A stretch of DNA of 47,688 bases from an uncultured Bacteroidales bacterium (GCA_945874155.1 CAMCFO010000020.1:1-47688); one strand, 5' to 3'; shown: positions 8,327 through 16,290, counted from the first letter of the stretch. Notes: generated from the letters alone by a model not told the origin. A program made the numbers and translations.

Positions 8327-9178
8327 TTATTTCCAATTTATGACCTGCAATTCCTCCGGAGTGTATAGCAGGGAATCCACAAAGGTTGGGTTCAGATGGG
8401 CCAGAATGACGAAACCGCCTATGAAAATTGCGGCAAGGGCGACAGCCACGGCTACAGATATGCCTATGCCTTTCCATATTTTGCGGGTCTGCGAAACTGC
8501 TTCCACAGGGGCCTTTTCCTCAGCCATTTCCTGCACAAGTATTTCGGGCTCAATAGGTTTTGGCTCATATGGTTCCGGCACAGATGTTTCATCTACAGGT
8601 GTTTCATCTACAGGTGTTTCATCTACAGGTGTTTCATCCGCAACCACCTCAATCATAGCCTCTTCAGCTTCGGTCACAGTCTGTGCAACCGGCTCTTCCC
8701 CGCTCAAAATCCCCTCCAGTTTCTCCACAGACCTGCTGATTTCCTCAGGAGTCTCCTTGCGCGCCTTCAAGGACAAAGGCTCCAGCGCAAAGCCCTCCGG
8801 AAATATGTCCAGCCCCTCGTCTGCAACGAAAAAGATATTGTTTTCCCTGGTCGCACGCAACCTTCCCAAACCCGGAAACACGACATTCTTCTTCGCATAC
8901 AGCAGAGTTTTCATCTCAGCAAGGAAATCCACCAGCACCTTCCTCGCTACCTCTGCCGACACATTGTTGGAGGCCGCATAAAGGTCCACGAGAAGCGTGT
9001 CGGACGGACCGGAACTTCTGAAAGAAAGTTTGCGGTAAGGAGGATTGATGGTGTAGCCCCTGTCGGTGAAAGTCGCCGGAACAATCTCGGCAACGAAGCA
9101 CCCCACTCCCGGAAGCGACAGGCTGTTGTGCTCGAGAATGAGGTCGTAAACCATTTGCGAGAGAAGATCGATGTTCAT
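8327..9178 (-). CDS. HU-CCDC81-like membrane protein without SPOR domain
   Basis: 283 residues. The N-terminal 160 or so look like the paired HU-CCDC81 bacterial domains (LSLPGVGCFVAEIVPATF, then KNVVFPGLGRLRA), DNA-binding-like folds found in Bacteroidota. An acidic linker with DETPV repeats follows. A single membrane helix (about 236-262) comes next, then a periplasmic tail of only about 20 residues. Relatives usually end in a SPOR domain that binds denuded glycan strands at the septum; none is present here. The topology implies a cytoplasmic HU part anchored in the inner membrane. It sits 39 bases after sppA and two bases before the Nudix gene. A role in envelope or nucleoid positioning is only a guess. 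Confidence 0.7.
   Translation of the reverse strand: MNIDLLSQMVYDLILEHNSLSLPGVGCFVAEIVPATFTDRGYTINPPYRKLSFRSSGPSDTLLVDLYAASNNVSAEVARKVLVDFLAEMKTLLYAKKNVVFPGLGRLRATRENNIFFVADEGLDIFPEGFALEPLSLKARKETPEEISRSVEKLEGILSGEEPVAQTVTEAEEAMIEVVADETPVDETPVDETPVDETSVPEPYEPKPIEPEILVQEMAEEKAPVEAVSQTRKIWKGIGISVAVAVALAAIFIGGFVILAHLNPTFVDSLLYTPEELQVINWK
8585..8639. repeat. 15-bp tandem repeat in the HU-CCDC81-like gene
   Basis: Three full 15-bp units and a partial fourth encode DETPV pentapeptides in the acidic linker before the membrane helix. Confidence 0.9.
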
Positions 9179-9217
9179 AGGATCGTGTTTGACGGTAGAA
9201 AAAATCAGGTCCTTGCG

Positions 9218-10999
9218 CTATTTGATGATGTATTCGTAAGGCAGTCTCGCATAGACTTTTCCGGATTCGGCATCCTTGAGCGAAGAAAATGCCCTTTCCA
9301 CAGCCTCGAAAGGAGTGCCACCGAATACGAGAGGCGTTTTTACGTCCTGGAAAGACGAAAGCAGGCTCTCCAGAGGGGTCATTGCAGCGGGATATCTGAC
9401 TATGTAGAAGTTGTCGTAGGATGCGCTGCCGTCCACCTCGAACGCAGCCCGGTTCAAAGCATCCTCAATACCTCCGATTTCATCGACCAGACCGATCTTG
9501 ATGGCATCGGCACCTGCCCACACACGGCCCTGTGCAATGGAATCCACATAGGTCTTGCGCAATTCCCTGCCTTCTGCGACTATCGAAGTGAACTCGTCAT
9601 AGATATGTTCCACAGACTGCTGCACATAGGCTGTCTCAGCTCCGTCCAGAGGCCTCATTGAGGAATACATATCGCTGTGGCGGTTGGAGTTGACATTGGT
9701 CACATTGATGTGGGCGAGGTTTTTCACCGCCTTGCCGAATTCAGGTATGAGGCTGAAAACACCGATTGAGCCAGTGAGGGTGGTGGCATCCGAGAAGATG
9801 TAGTTGCTTTCGGCAGAAATCCAGTATCCGCCTGATGCAGCGTAATTTCCATAAGACGCTATGACAGGCTTGGATTCACGCAGAAGCTGCAGTTCCTTGC
9901 GGATTTTGTCCGAAGCCAGCACGCTTCCGCCAGGGGAGTTCACCCTGAGTACCACTGCCTTGACCATATCGTTCGCCCTGACATCTGCAATCATCTCGGC
10001 AAAAGTGTCACCGGCCACATTCTGGGGGTCATCATCTCCGTCCACGATTTCTCCGTCAGCATAGATTACGGCAATCTGATTGGTGCTGAATTTGGGAGCT
10101 GAAGTGCGGGCGATGGTGTAGTCCTCGAAAGGAATGAATTGCACGTCGTTGAAATCTTCCGCCATATAGAGGTCGCAGAGTTTCTGTTTCCTCTCCTCGC
10201 GGCTCAACTGCGCATCTGCCAGACCGTTATCCACGAAGTCCTCAGGCTCCACCAGTGCAAGGTCGTCCACAAGGGCGTTGAATCTGTCGGGAGTGATGTC
10301 GCGGGAAGCGGCCATGTCGGCAACCCAACTGTTCCAGATGGAAGAAATCATAGCGTGGGTCTGCTCGTAGTTTTCCTTGCTGATCTGATTCTTGATATAC
10401 ATCTCGCCGGCTGACTTGTATTTGCCGTGGCGGATCAGCTGCATATTCACGCCCAGCTTGTCAAGCAGGTCCTTGAGGAAGAACATCTGGGAAGAAAGGC
10501 CTATCACGGTGTTCATTCCGCCCTTGCTTGCCGTCACATACACCTTGTCTGCGGCACTTGCGAGGTAATAGCTGGCGTTGGACGGGTTTTCTATGAAAGA
10601 AATGACTGCCTTGCCGCTCTCACGGAATTTCAGTATTGCCCTGCGCAATTCCTCAATGTCAGCTATTCCGGCAGACACTCCGTCCGGTCTCATATACAGG
10701 AATTTCACACCAGGATCTGCTGCTGCGATATTCAAAGCCTGGATGGCATTAAGCAGGCCAAGGGTCTTGATGGTCATATTGCCCTGCATAAGACCTGTCA
10801 TATCCATCGGATTTTCCTTTTCGGCAATCACGAAATTGGACATATTCATATAGAGAACTCCCTCCTTAGGCACCACCGGAGTGTCTGAAGAAAGTGAAGC
10901 TAAGGAACCTATGAAACTGAACATCATAAGCGCCCACACTACCGAGAAAAGAATCAAGCCAGCCAATGTGGCAAGCATCATTTTGACGAAATCTTTCAT
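9218..10999 (-). CDS. sppA: Signal peptide peptidase SppA, long (67K) type
   Basis: Membrane-anchored serine protease of 593 residues that degrades signal peptides left in the inner membrane after export. An N-terminal helix (about 10-33) anchors it; two tandem S49 domains follow. The catalytic lysine is in HGKYKSAGE (Lys195) of the first domain and the serine in GNYAASGGYW (Ser389) of the second, as in the two-domain enzymes. Supporting motifs are LRVNSPGGSV and TGSIGVF. It is the first gene of the minus-strand run leading to namZ and has its own -7 box upstream. Length and active-site spacing match the family well. Confidence 0.95.
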   Translation of the reverse strand: MKDFVKMMLATLAGLILFSVVWALMMFSFIGSLASLSSDTPVVPKEGVLYMNMSNFVIAEKENPMDMTGLMQGNMTIKTLGLLNAIQALNIAAADPGVKFLYMRPDGVSAGIADIEELRRAILKFRESGKAVISFIENPSNASYYLASAADKVYVTASKGGMNTVIGLSSQMFFLKDLLDKLGVNMQLIRHGKYKSAGEMYIKNQISKENYEQTHAMISSIWNSWVADMAASRDITPDRFNALVDDLALVEPEDFVDNGLADAQLSREERKQKLCDLYMAEDFNDVQFIPFEDYTIARTSAPKFSTNQIAVIYADGEIVDGDDDPQNVAGDTFAEMIADVRANDMVKAVVLRVNSPGGSVLASDKIRKELQLLRESKPVIASYGNYAASGGYWISAESNYIFSDATTLTGSIGVFSLIPEFGKAVKNLAHINVTNVNSNRHSDMYSSMRPLDGAETAYVQQSVEHIYDEFTSIVAEGRELRKTYVDSIAQGRVWAGADAIKIGLVDEIGGIEDALNRAAFEVDGSASYDNFYIVRYPAAMTPLESLLSSFQDVKTPLVFGGTPFEAVERAFSSLKDAESGKVYARLPYEYIIK

Positions 11000-11035
11000 A
11001 AATCTATATATTAGTATTGTCTTTCATAAAACCTA

Positions 11036-11043
11036 CAAAATTA
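11036..11043 (-). promoter_or_regulatory. -7 box upstream of sppA
   Basis: Reads TAATTTTG on the minus strand, 37 bases before the sppA start, the same sequence and distance as at the NigD-like gene. No convincing TTG -33 element is seen. Confidence 0.5.
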
Positions 11044-11109
11044 ACTTAATATTTTCAAATAATGAAATCCTTGCAGGAATGATTTTTGCGGTGTTTAATT
11101 GGTTTTGCT

Positions 11110-11607
11110 ATGATGAAGTCCTTTATGTCAAAATTGACAGCTGTGCTGATGGTCTGTGCCTATGTTGTGGGCATAGCCGGGCTTGACGTGCACAGTTGCA
11201 AGGCTTCGGGCAAGGACTATGTCGTGGCAGCGATTTCGGGTGTGAACGGTCTGGAATGCGAAGACATACACCCGGAGTCCCACGGGCACCACTGCCATCA
11301 CGGGCAAGAGTGCCGTCACCTGTGCGAATACCTGCCCCACAGCAACGAGTCCCACGAGAAAATTGACGAAAACGACTGTTGCTCAAACACCTACCACGCC
11401 CTGACAGTATCCGGGTCCGGGGATGACCAACGCTCAGGGCTGAACCATTTCCCCATTACTCTTACCCCTCATCTGCACTGCTGCTCCTGCTGCAAGGACT
11501 GCCGCAGAGCCTCCACCGGAATGATGTCCGCACTTGGTCTGCTGGATGGAGTCCCCATTGCGAACGGTTCTTTCCTGGGCAAGCTGTTTTCAGTTTTCCG
11601 TATCTGA
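11110..11607 (+). CDS. Exported His/Cys-rich protein of a metal-uptake module
   Basis: About 165 residues from ATG 11110 or 11113. A basic N-terminus and hydrophobic segment (LTAVLMVCAYVVGIAG) form a signal peptide. The rest is rich in metal ligands: VHSC, HGHHCHHGQECRHLCEYLPH, NDCCSNTYH and HLHCCSCCKDC. The layout, a VHxC motif just after the signal followed by a CC pair, recalls small Bacteroidota proteins (HYC_CC_PP type) encoded beside TonB receptors. It precedes the TonB receptor and HMA genes on the same strand. A periplasmic copper or zinc binder or sensor is the likely role. No enzymatic motif is present. Confidence 0.65.
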   Translation: MMKSFMSKLTAVLMVCAYVVGIAGLDVHSCKASGKDYVVAAISGVNGLECEDIHPESHGHHCHHGQECRHLCEYLPHSNESHEKIDENDCCSNTYHALTVSGSGDDQRSGLNHFPITLTPHLHCCSCCKDCRRASTGMMSALGLLDGVPIANGSFLGKLFSVFRI

Positions 11608-11628
11608 TTTGATTCGTCTGCAATCGGT

Positions 11629-11650
11629 GCGTCAGGCCTCTACCTGGCGC
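11629..11650 (+). other. Intercistronic hairpin before the TonB receptor
   Basis: GCGTCAGG and CCTGGCGC can pair as an 8-bp stem (one G-U) around CCTCTA. No T-run follows, so it is not a standard terminator; it may protect or partly uncouple the downstream message. Confidence 0.4.
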
Positions 11651-11681
11651 AAATATCTATTGTACAATCAGATACTAAATT

Positions 11682-13859
11682 ATGAAAAAGATTATATCAT
11701 TATCAGCATTATTGCTCATATCATATCTTGCCGGTGCCCAAGTAAATGATGTTTCCGGTGCAATTATCGACACCACAGGTATCTACGGCGAGAGACAGGA
11801 CAGCATTCAGACAGCCGTCTTCACCGGACATCAGGCCGGCAACTATCTTCCACGCGGCAAGGAAATACGCACGGAAGTGATTTCAGCCGCAGGTTTGTGC
11901 AAAATGGCCTGCTGCAACCTTGCAGAAAGTTTCGAAAACTCCGCCAGCGTTACTGTGGGATATTCCGACGCAGTGACCGGGGCGAAGCAGATACGTCTGC
12001 TCGGACTTTCAGGAATCTACACCCAGATGCTTGACGAAAACCGTCCTGTAATGCGCGGGCTGTCAGCACCTTTCGGACTCTCTTATGTGCCGGGACAATG
12101 GCTGGAGAGCATACAGATTGCAAAGGGCTCGACCTCGGTCATCAACGGAGTGGAGTCGATGACGGGCCAGATCAATATGGAACACCGCAAGCCGACTGAC
12201 GAGAAGCCCCTGTTCATCAACTATTCGGCAATGACCGACTCCAAGATGGACTTAAACATAGCATCTTCCCTCCAACTCAATGACAACTGGAGCACGGTGA
12301 TGCTGGGACACGTTTCCGGCAATTTCGCGACTATGGATATGAACCACGATACCCTGCTTGACGACCCTCTGACCCTTCAGTTCAACCTCGCCAACCGCTG
12401 GCTCTATTATGCTCCTTCCGGGGTGCAGGTACGCTTCGGCGTGCGTGCAATCAGGGACAGCAGGACCGGAGGCCAGATGTTCAGGGACGCGGACAACGGG
12501 AAGCATTTCTATGACCCGGACAGCTATACGCTCACCCCGGCAGCAGAAGCTTTGAATCCCTGGGGGTCAAAGATCCTGAACCATTCCGTCAACGGCTATG
12601 TGAAGGTGGGTGTTCCTCTCAACGAGGACAATTCCCAAAATATAGCGCTGGTGGCAGACTATACATATCAGGATATGGACTCGTGGTTCGGTGCCACGAA
12701 ATACATTGCCGATCAGCATTCCGGGTTCTTCAACCTCCTGTATCAGAATGAGGTAAGCGAAGCACACAAATTCACGGTCGGACTCGGAGGCAATCTGGAC
12801 GGATATATCGAAGATTTCGCACGCCTTTACACCGGACTGAACCCGGTCCAGACATTCAAAGGCAGAAACCTGCTGGGCAATGCCGGAATATTTGCAGAAT
12901 ACACCTACCACTATGACACGAAGTTTTCCCTCATCGCGGGACTGCGTCAAGATGTTTTCTACAACCACGACGGCGAGAAGAAATTCCTGCCTCGCTTCTC
13001 CCCTCGCCTAACCCTCAAGTATTCCCCAATTGAAGAGGTGGTCATCAGGGCAAACGGAGGAAGGGGACTCAGATTTTCCACTCCCCTGGTGGACAATATT
13101 GGAGTTTTCTCCACAAGCAAGATTTTCCGGGGAGACCCCAACAGCCACATTCTGGAAGATGCGTGGACCTTCGGCGGCAATATCACCTATTATATGCCTT
13201 TCGGAGCATCCTCGAACACCTATCTGAGTTTCGACTATTTCCGCACACAATTTGTGCAGCAGATGGTGGTGGACTATGAGCACTACCTTAATCAGATAGA
13301 CTTCTATGCCCTGGACGGCAGACGGTCCTACACTGACAATTTCCAGCTGGACTTCAATGTGGAGCCTGTGGAACGTTTCACCATCACCCTCACGGCCCGT
13401 TACAGCAATGCCAAAATAGAACTTGCGGACAAGGGCCTTGTGGAAAGGCCTATGACCAGCCGTTTCAAGGGAGTGCTGAACCTGCAGTATGCCCTCCCGA
13501 TGAACAAATGGATATTCGACTTCACGGCATCCCTCAACGGGTCTTCGAGAGTCTATGACTTTATGAGGGATATGACCGATGCGGACGGAAACCTGCTCTA
13601 CAAGAATGGCAGAACGCCTGTCTATCCACTTCTGTACCTTCAGGTCACAAAGAGGTTCAAGGGAGTGGACCTGTATGTGGGGGCAGAAAATCTCACCAAT
13701 TACAAGCAGAAGGTGCTGGTGTGCGGAGATACGGGGGCTGACGGCAAAATCAATCCCGCATCCCCTTCTTTTGACGCAAGTTGCGTATGGGGACCGCTTA
13801 TGGGCATAAAGGTCTATGCGGGGCTCCGTTTCACATTATGGAAAACTGAAAAAATATGA
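11682..13859 (+). CDS. TonB-dependent outer-membrane receptor (probable metal/metallophore)
   Basis: 725-residue outer-membrane receptor with signal peptide MKKIISLSALLLISYLAGAQ. The plug domain begins almost at once (about residues 55-170; includes KMACCNLAESFENSASVTVGY, QIRLLGLSG and the conserved LLGLSGIYTQMLDENRPV region). There is no N-terminal carboxypeptidase-like repeat of the kind found in SusC proteins. A beta-barrel follows and closes with GLRFTLWK. The unusual ACCNL cysteine pair in the plug and the pairing with an HMA protein match the Bacteroidota copper/heavy-metal receptor type. The next gene begins at its stop codon. No SusD partner is present. Substrate is inferred from context. 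Confidence 0.85.
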   Translation: MKKIISLSALLLISYLAGAQVNDVSGAIIDTTGIYGERQDSIQTAVFTGHQAGNYLPRGKEIRTEVISAAGLCKMACCNLAESFENSASVTVGYSDAVTGAKQIRLLGLSGIYTQMLDENRPVMRGLSAPFGLSYVPGQWLESIQIAKGSTSVINGVESMTGQINMEHRKPTDEKPLFINYSAMTDSKMDLNIASSLQLNDNWSTVMLGHVSGNFATMDMNHDTLLDDPLTLQFNLANRWLYYAPSGVQVRFGVRAIRDSRTGGQMFRDADNGKHFYDPDSYTLTPAAEALNPWGSKILNHSVNGYVKVGVPLNEDNSQNIALVADYTYQDMDSWFGATKYIADQHSGFFNLLYQNEVSEAHKFTVGLGGNLDGYIEDFARLYTGLNPVQTFKGRNLLGNAGIFAEYTYHYDTKFSLIAGLRQDVFYNHDGEKKFLPRFSPRLTLKYSPIEEVVIRANGGRGLRFSTPLVDNIGVFSTSKIFRGDPNSHILEDAWTFGGNITYYMPFGASSNTYLSFDYFRTQFVQQMVVDYEHYLNQIDFYALDGRRSYTDNFQLDFNVEPVERFTITLTARYSNAKIELADKGLVERPMTSRFKGVLNLQYALPMNKWIFDFTASLNGSSRVYDFMRDMTDADGNLLYKNGRTPVYPLLYLQVTKRFKGVDLYVGAENLTNYKQKVLVCGDTGADGKINPASPSFDASCVWGPLMGIKVYAGLRFTLWKTEKI

Positions 13860-13864
13860 TAACT

Positions 13865-14200
13865 ATGAAAAAGTACATTTTTATTTTATTGACAGCTGCT
13901 GCCTGCGTTGCGGGCGGTCAGTTCACTGCATTTGCTTCCCCTACCTCCAATACATCCGTTCCTGCTATGGCAAAGCCGAAGAAGGACATCAAGACAGTTG
14001 TTTTCAGCGCCAATCTTCACTGCAAGGCCTGTGTGAACAAGGTTATGGACAATGTGGCCTTCGAAAAGGGTGTGAAGGATTTGAAGGTGGACCTGGAAAA
14101 GCAAACTATCACCATCAAGTACGATGCAGCGAAGACCAACCCGGAAAAACTGGCTGCCGCAATAGAAAAACTTGAATATAAAGCGAAAGTGGCTGAATAG
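13865..14200 (+). CDS. Exported heavy-metal-associated (HMA) domain protein
   Basis: 111 residues from ATG 13865 (an ATG at 13856 overlaps the receptor stop). A signal peptide ending near FTAFA is followed by a single HMA domain. The metal-binding loop is LHCKACVNKV, with the CxxC of copper chaperones, and the beta-alpha-beta-beta-alpha-beta pattern ends in IEKLEYKAKVAE. As an exported single-domain HMA it would carry Cu(I) or a similar ion in the periplasm. It is the last gene of the three-gene module and follows the receptor without a gap. Confidence 0.85.
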   Translation: MKKYIFILLTAAACVAGGQFTAFASPTSNTSVPAMAKPKKDIKTVVFSANLHCKACVNKVMDNVAFEKGVKDLKVDLEKQTITIKYDAAKTNPEKLAAAIEKLEYKAKVAE

Positions 14201-14260
14201 GGAGCATATATGAACCGGAAAGATTTTCAAAGATGATGCAGGTTATTTTTTGAAGATTAC
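14201..14260 (+). repeat. 60-bp direct repeat, copy 1
   Basis: Matches 14405-14464 at about 55 of 60 positions, exactly 204 bases apart. Both copies include the core AGATTTTCAAAGATGATGCA. It begins directly after the HMA stop codon. Confidence 0.9.
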
Positions 14261-14269
14261 TATCTTTGC

Positions 14270-14301
14270 AGTCCCGTTGCAACTACAGCAGCGGGACTTT
14301 T
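14270..14301 (+). terminator. Candidate terminator of the metal module
   Basis: An 11-bp stem (AGTCCCGTTGC with GCAGCGGGACT, one G-U) around AACTACA, then a short T tract. It lies 70 bases after the HMA gene. The short T tract and the -7-like box touching its left arm leave room for another role. Confidence 0.55.
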
Positions 14302-14304
14302 GAA

Positions 14305-14355
14305 GTAATATGAAAAAAATAAGTTGCTTCAGATTTGAATTGGATTTTCGAGGTC
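14305..14355 (-). repeat. Inverted copy of the dispersed 45-bp element
   Basis: Reverse-complement relative of the right half of the 60-bp units: both contain TGAAAAAA, TTTGAA and TTTTCG in the same order and spacing. With the copy at 14405-14464 it forms an imperfect inverted pair flanking the palindrome at 14378-14393. A further copy lies at 25935-25980. Confidence 0.65.
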
Positions 14356-14404
14356 AGATTTTCACCCGAAGAAGGAGCATAGCCGTAGCTATGTGACTGA
14401 TGAG

Positions 14405-14464
14405 GGAGGAAATATGGACCGAAAAGATTTTCAAAGATGATGCAGGTTATTTTTTGAGGATTAC
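14405..14464 (+). repeat. 60-bp direct repeat, copy 2
   Basis: Second copy of the unit at 14201-14260, 49 bases before the hisS start. Confidence 0.9.
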
Positions 14465-14513
14465 TAAGTACAATGAGGGTTGCGGCCTGCCTCAGCCCGG
14501 AAACAAGCATAAA

Positions 14514-15941
14514 ATGGCACAGAAACCGTCAATTCCAAAAGGCACAAGAGATTTCGGACCATCAGAAATGGCCTGCCGCAATTATATTTTCAACACGATC
14601 AGCAGAGTCTTCCGCACTTATGGCTACGCTCCTATTGAAACCCCTTCAATGGAGAACCTGAGCACACTTATGGGCAAATACGGCGAAGAAGGAGACAAAC
14701 TGCTTTTCCGCATTCTGGACTCGGGTGAGCCATTCAATGGCCTGGATTTCAATCAGTTCTTACTCGCAGACGCTCCCGAAAGCGCAAAGAAGCCGGCCTA
14801 CAACTGCAAAGCCATCACCAACAAGGTCTGCGAGAAAGGCCTTAGATATGACCTGACTGTACCGTTCGCAAGGTTTGTGGTGCAGCATCAGAATGAGATC
14901 TCTTTTCCGTTCAGGCGTTATCAGATTCAGCCCGTGTGGCGTGCAGACCGTCCCCAGAAAGGACGTTACCGCGAGTTCTACCAGTGTGATGCCGACGTGA
15001 TAGGTTCCAACTCCCAACTGAACGAACTGGAACTTGTGCAGATTGTGGACAGGGTGTTCGAACTCTTCGGCATCAGGGTACTCATAAAAATCAACAACCG
15101 CAAGGTGCTTACAGGACTTTCCGAAATATGCGGATTCCCGGACAAGGTGGTGGATATTACTGTGGCCATCGACAAGATTGACAAAATCGGGATTGAGGCA
15201 GTGGAGGCTGAAATGCTTGAAAAGGGTCTGAGCAAAGATGCGGTGAAAGTCATTGAACCCGTGCTCAGCCTCAAAGGCAACAACGCGGAAAAACTCAGTC
15301 TTATGAAATCTCTCTTCGGAGGAGCTTCAGCATCAGGTGTGGTGTCTCAGACCGGGCTCAAGGGCATCGAGGAACTGGAGGAACTGTTCGGATTTATAGA
15401 AGTGGGAGGCATCAGGCAGGATGTGGAAATAGACCTTTCCCTTGCAAGAGGACTGAATTATTATACAGGAGCTATTTTCGAGGTGAAGGCTTTGGACTTT
15501 GAAATCGGAAGCATCTGCGGAGGAGGCCGCTACGACAACCTCACCGGCATTTTCGGGCTTCCGGGTATGTCAGGAGTGGGCATATCTTTCGGTGCAGACC
15601 GCATATACGATGTGCTCAAAGGTCTGGACAAGTTCCCAGAAAGCATAGGTGAAAGCGCAAAACTGCTGTTCGCAAATATGGGAAAAGAAGAGGTGAATTA
15701 TCTCATTCCTATAGTCAAGTCCTTGAGAGACAGGGGAATAAGCTGCGAAATTTACCCTGAGGCATCCAAACTGAAGAAGCAGTTCGACTATGCCTCACGC
15801 AAGAACATCCCATTCATCTCCATCTGCGGTGATACTGAAGTAGAGTCCTGCTCCGTAAATTTAAAGAATCTGAACACCGGAGAGCAAAAGAGTTTCAGTC
15901 ACAATGACATTGACGGCATCTCCGCTTTTCTTGGGAAGTAG
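14514..15941 (+). CDS. hisS: Histidyl-tRNA synthetase
   Basis: Class II synthetase charging tRNA-His, 475 residues from [14 protein letters not shown]. An upstream in-frame ATG at 14400 falls in the repeat and is rejected. Motif 1 follows the KGTRDF start. Motif 2 is [20 protein letters not shown], histidine-specific block A is [15 protein letters not shown], and motif 3 lies in [15 protein letters not shown]. The C-terminal anticodon-binding domain is complete. Its cognate tRNA-His lies 13 kb away. The gene appears monocistronic; no terminator is seen before the tRNA promoter. Confidence 0.97.
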   Translation: MAQKPSIPKGTRDFGPSEMACRNYIFNTISRVFRTYGYAPIETPSMENLSTLMGKYGEEGDKLLFRILDSGEPFNGLDFNQFLLADAPESAKKPAYNCKAITNKVCEKGLRYDLTVPFARFVVQHQNEISFPFRRYQIQPVWRADRPQKGRYREFYQCDADVIGSNSQLNELELVQIVDRVFELFGIRVLIKINNRKVLTGLSEICGFPDKVVDITVAIDKIDKIGIEAVEAEMLEKGLSKDAVKVIEPVLSLKGNNAEKLSLMKSLFGGASASGVVSQTGLKGIEELEELFGFIEVGGIRQDVEIDLSLARGLNYYTGAIFEVKALDFEIGSICGGGRYDNLTGIFGLPGMSGVGISFGADRIYDVLKGLDKFPESIGESAKLLFANMGKEEVNYLIPIVKSLRDRGISCEIYPEASKLKKQFDYASRKNIPFISICGDTEVESCSVNLKNLNTGEQKSFSHNDIDGISAFLGK

Positions 15942-15984
15942 TTAGTAATCCTCAAAAAATATTTCACAAAAAGGCTAAAAAAGT

Positions 15985-16014
15985 TTGCAGGTATAAAATT
16001 TTGTTGTACCTTTG
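15985..16014 (+). promoter_or_regulatory. Promoter of tRNA-Asn / tRNA-fMet
   Basis: TTG at 15985-15987 and TACCTTTG at 16007-16014 with 19 bases between them, the standard Bacteroidota spacing. The first tRNA begins 43 bases later. Confidence 0.8.
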
Positions 16015-16057
16015 CAATCCCAATCGAAAGAGAGGGTGTTTAAAAATCGAGGCACAT

Positions 16058-16131
16058 TCCTGAATAGCTCAGTTGGTTAGAGCATCTGACTGTTAATCAG
16101 AGGGTCGCAGGTTCAAGTCCTGCTTCAGGAG
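16058..16131 (+). tRNA. tRNA-Asn (GTT)
   Basis: Acceptor TCCTGAA pairs with TTCAGGA, and the anticodon stem TCTGA/TCAGA encloses CTGTTAA, giving anticodon GTT. The D arm AGCTCAGTTGGTTAGAGC and T arm GGTTCAAGTCC are present. CCA is not encoded. Confidence 0.95.
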
Positions 16132-16137
16132 CAACAT

Positions 16138-16213
16138 CGCGGGGTAGAGCAGTTGGTAGCTCGTCGGGCTCATAACCCGGAGGCCGGAGGTTCGAGTCCT
16201 CCCCCCGCAACCA
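16138..16213 (+). tRNA. Initiator tRNA-fMet (CAT)
   Basis: Anticodon CAT in loop CTCATAA. Initiator hallmarks are visible: the first acceptor pair is a C1-A72 mismatch (CGCGGGG against CCCCGCA), and the anticodon stem has three consecutive G-C pairs (GGG/CCC). The 3' CCA is encoded at 16211-16213, unlike the other two tRNAs here. Confidence 0.93.
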
Positions 16214-16216
16214 AGC

Positions 16217-16245
16217 AGGATACCAGAAATGGTATCCTATTTTTG
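16217..16245 (+). terminator. First terminator of the tRNA pair
   Basis: AGGATACCA and TGGTATCCT form a 9-bp stem with a GAAA tetraloop, followed by ATTTTTG. Confidence 0.85.
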
Positions 16246-16251
16246 TAAGTG

Positions 16252-16281
16252 AGATACCGGAAACGGTATCTTTATTTTTAT
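16252..16281 (+). terminator. Second, tandem terminator of the tRNA pair
   Basis: AGATACCG and CGGTATCT form an 8-bp stem, again with a GAAA tetraloop, followed by TTATTTTTA. It looks like a duplicate of the first with a compensating base-pair change. Confidence 0.8.
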
Positions 16282-16290
16282 AGTTGAGTA

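Larger units (their letters stand above)
14201..14513. other. Repeat-rich region between the HMA gene and hisS
   Basis: 313 bases with no credible gene. It contains two direct copies of a 60-bp unit (14201-14260 and 14405-14464), a hairpin at 14270-14301, and an inverted relative of the unit at 14305-14355. A 6-bp palindromic hairpin, CATAGC-CGTA-GCTATG, lies at 14378-14393. The hisS start follows. A TATCTTTG at 14261-14268 resembles a -7 box and could drive hisS, but no TTG -33 element is visible. Confidence 0.7.

Noticed and set aside
7737..8477. Longer Nudix gene starting at 8477
   Set aside because: The first 51 codons lie within the HU-CCDC81-like gene and look unlike any Nudix N-terminus; the start at 8324 fits the two-base gap.
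11682..13859. A SusC/SusD polysaccharide locus
   Set aside because: The receptor lacks the N-terminal carboxypeptidase-like domain and no SusD gene is nearby; the HMA and His/Cys-rich genes point to metals.
14283..14510. A 75-codon minus-strand frame in the hisS leader
   Set aside because: It lies entirely in repeated sequence and has no domain; repeat structure explains it better.
14201..14513. A T-box or histidine attenuator controlling hisS
   Set aside because: No run of His codons in a leader peptide, no T-box sequence, and T-boxes are not expected in Bacteroidota.
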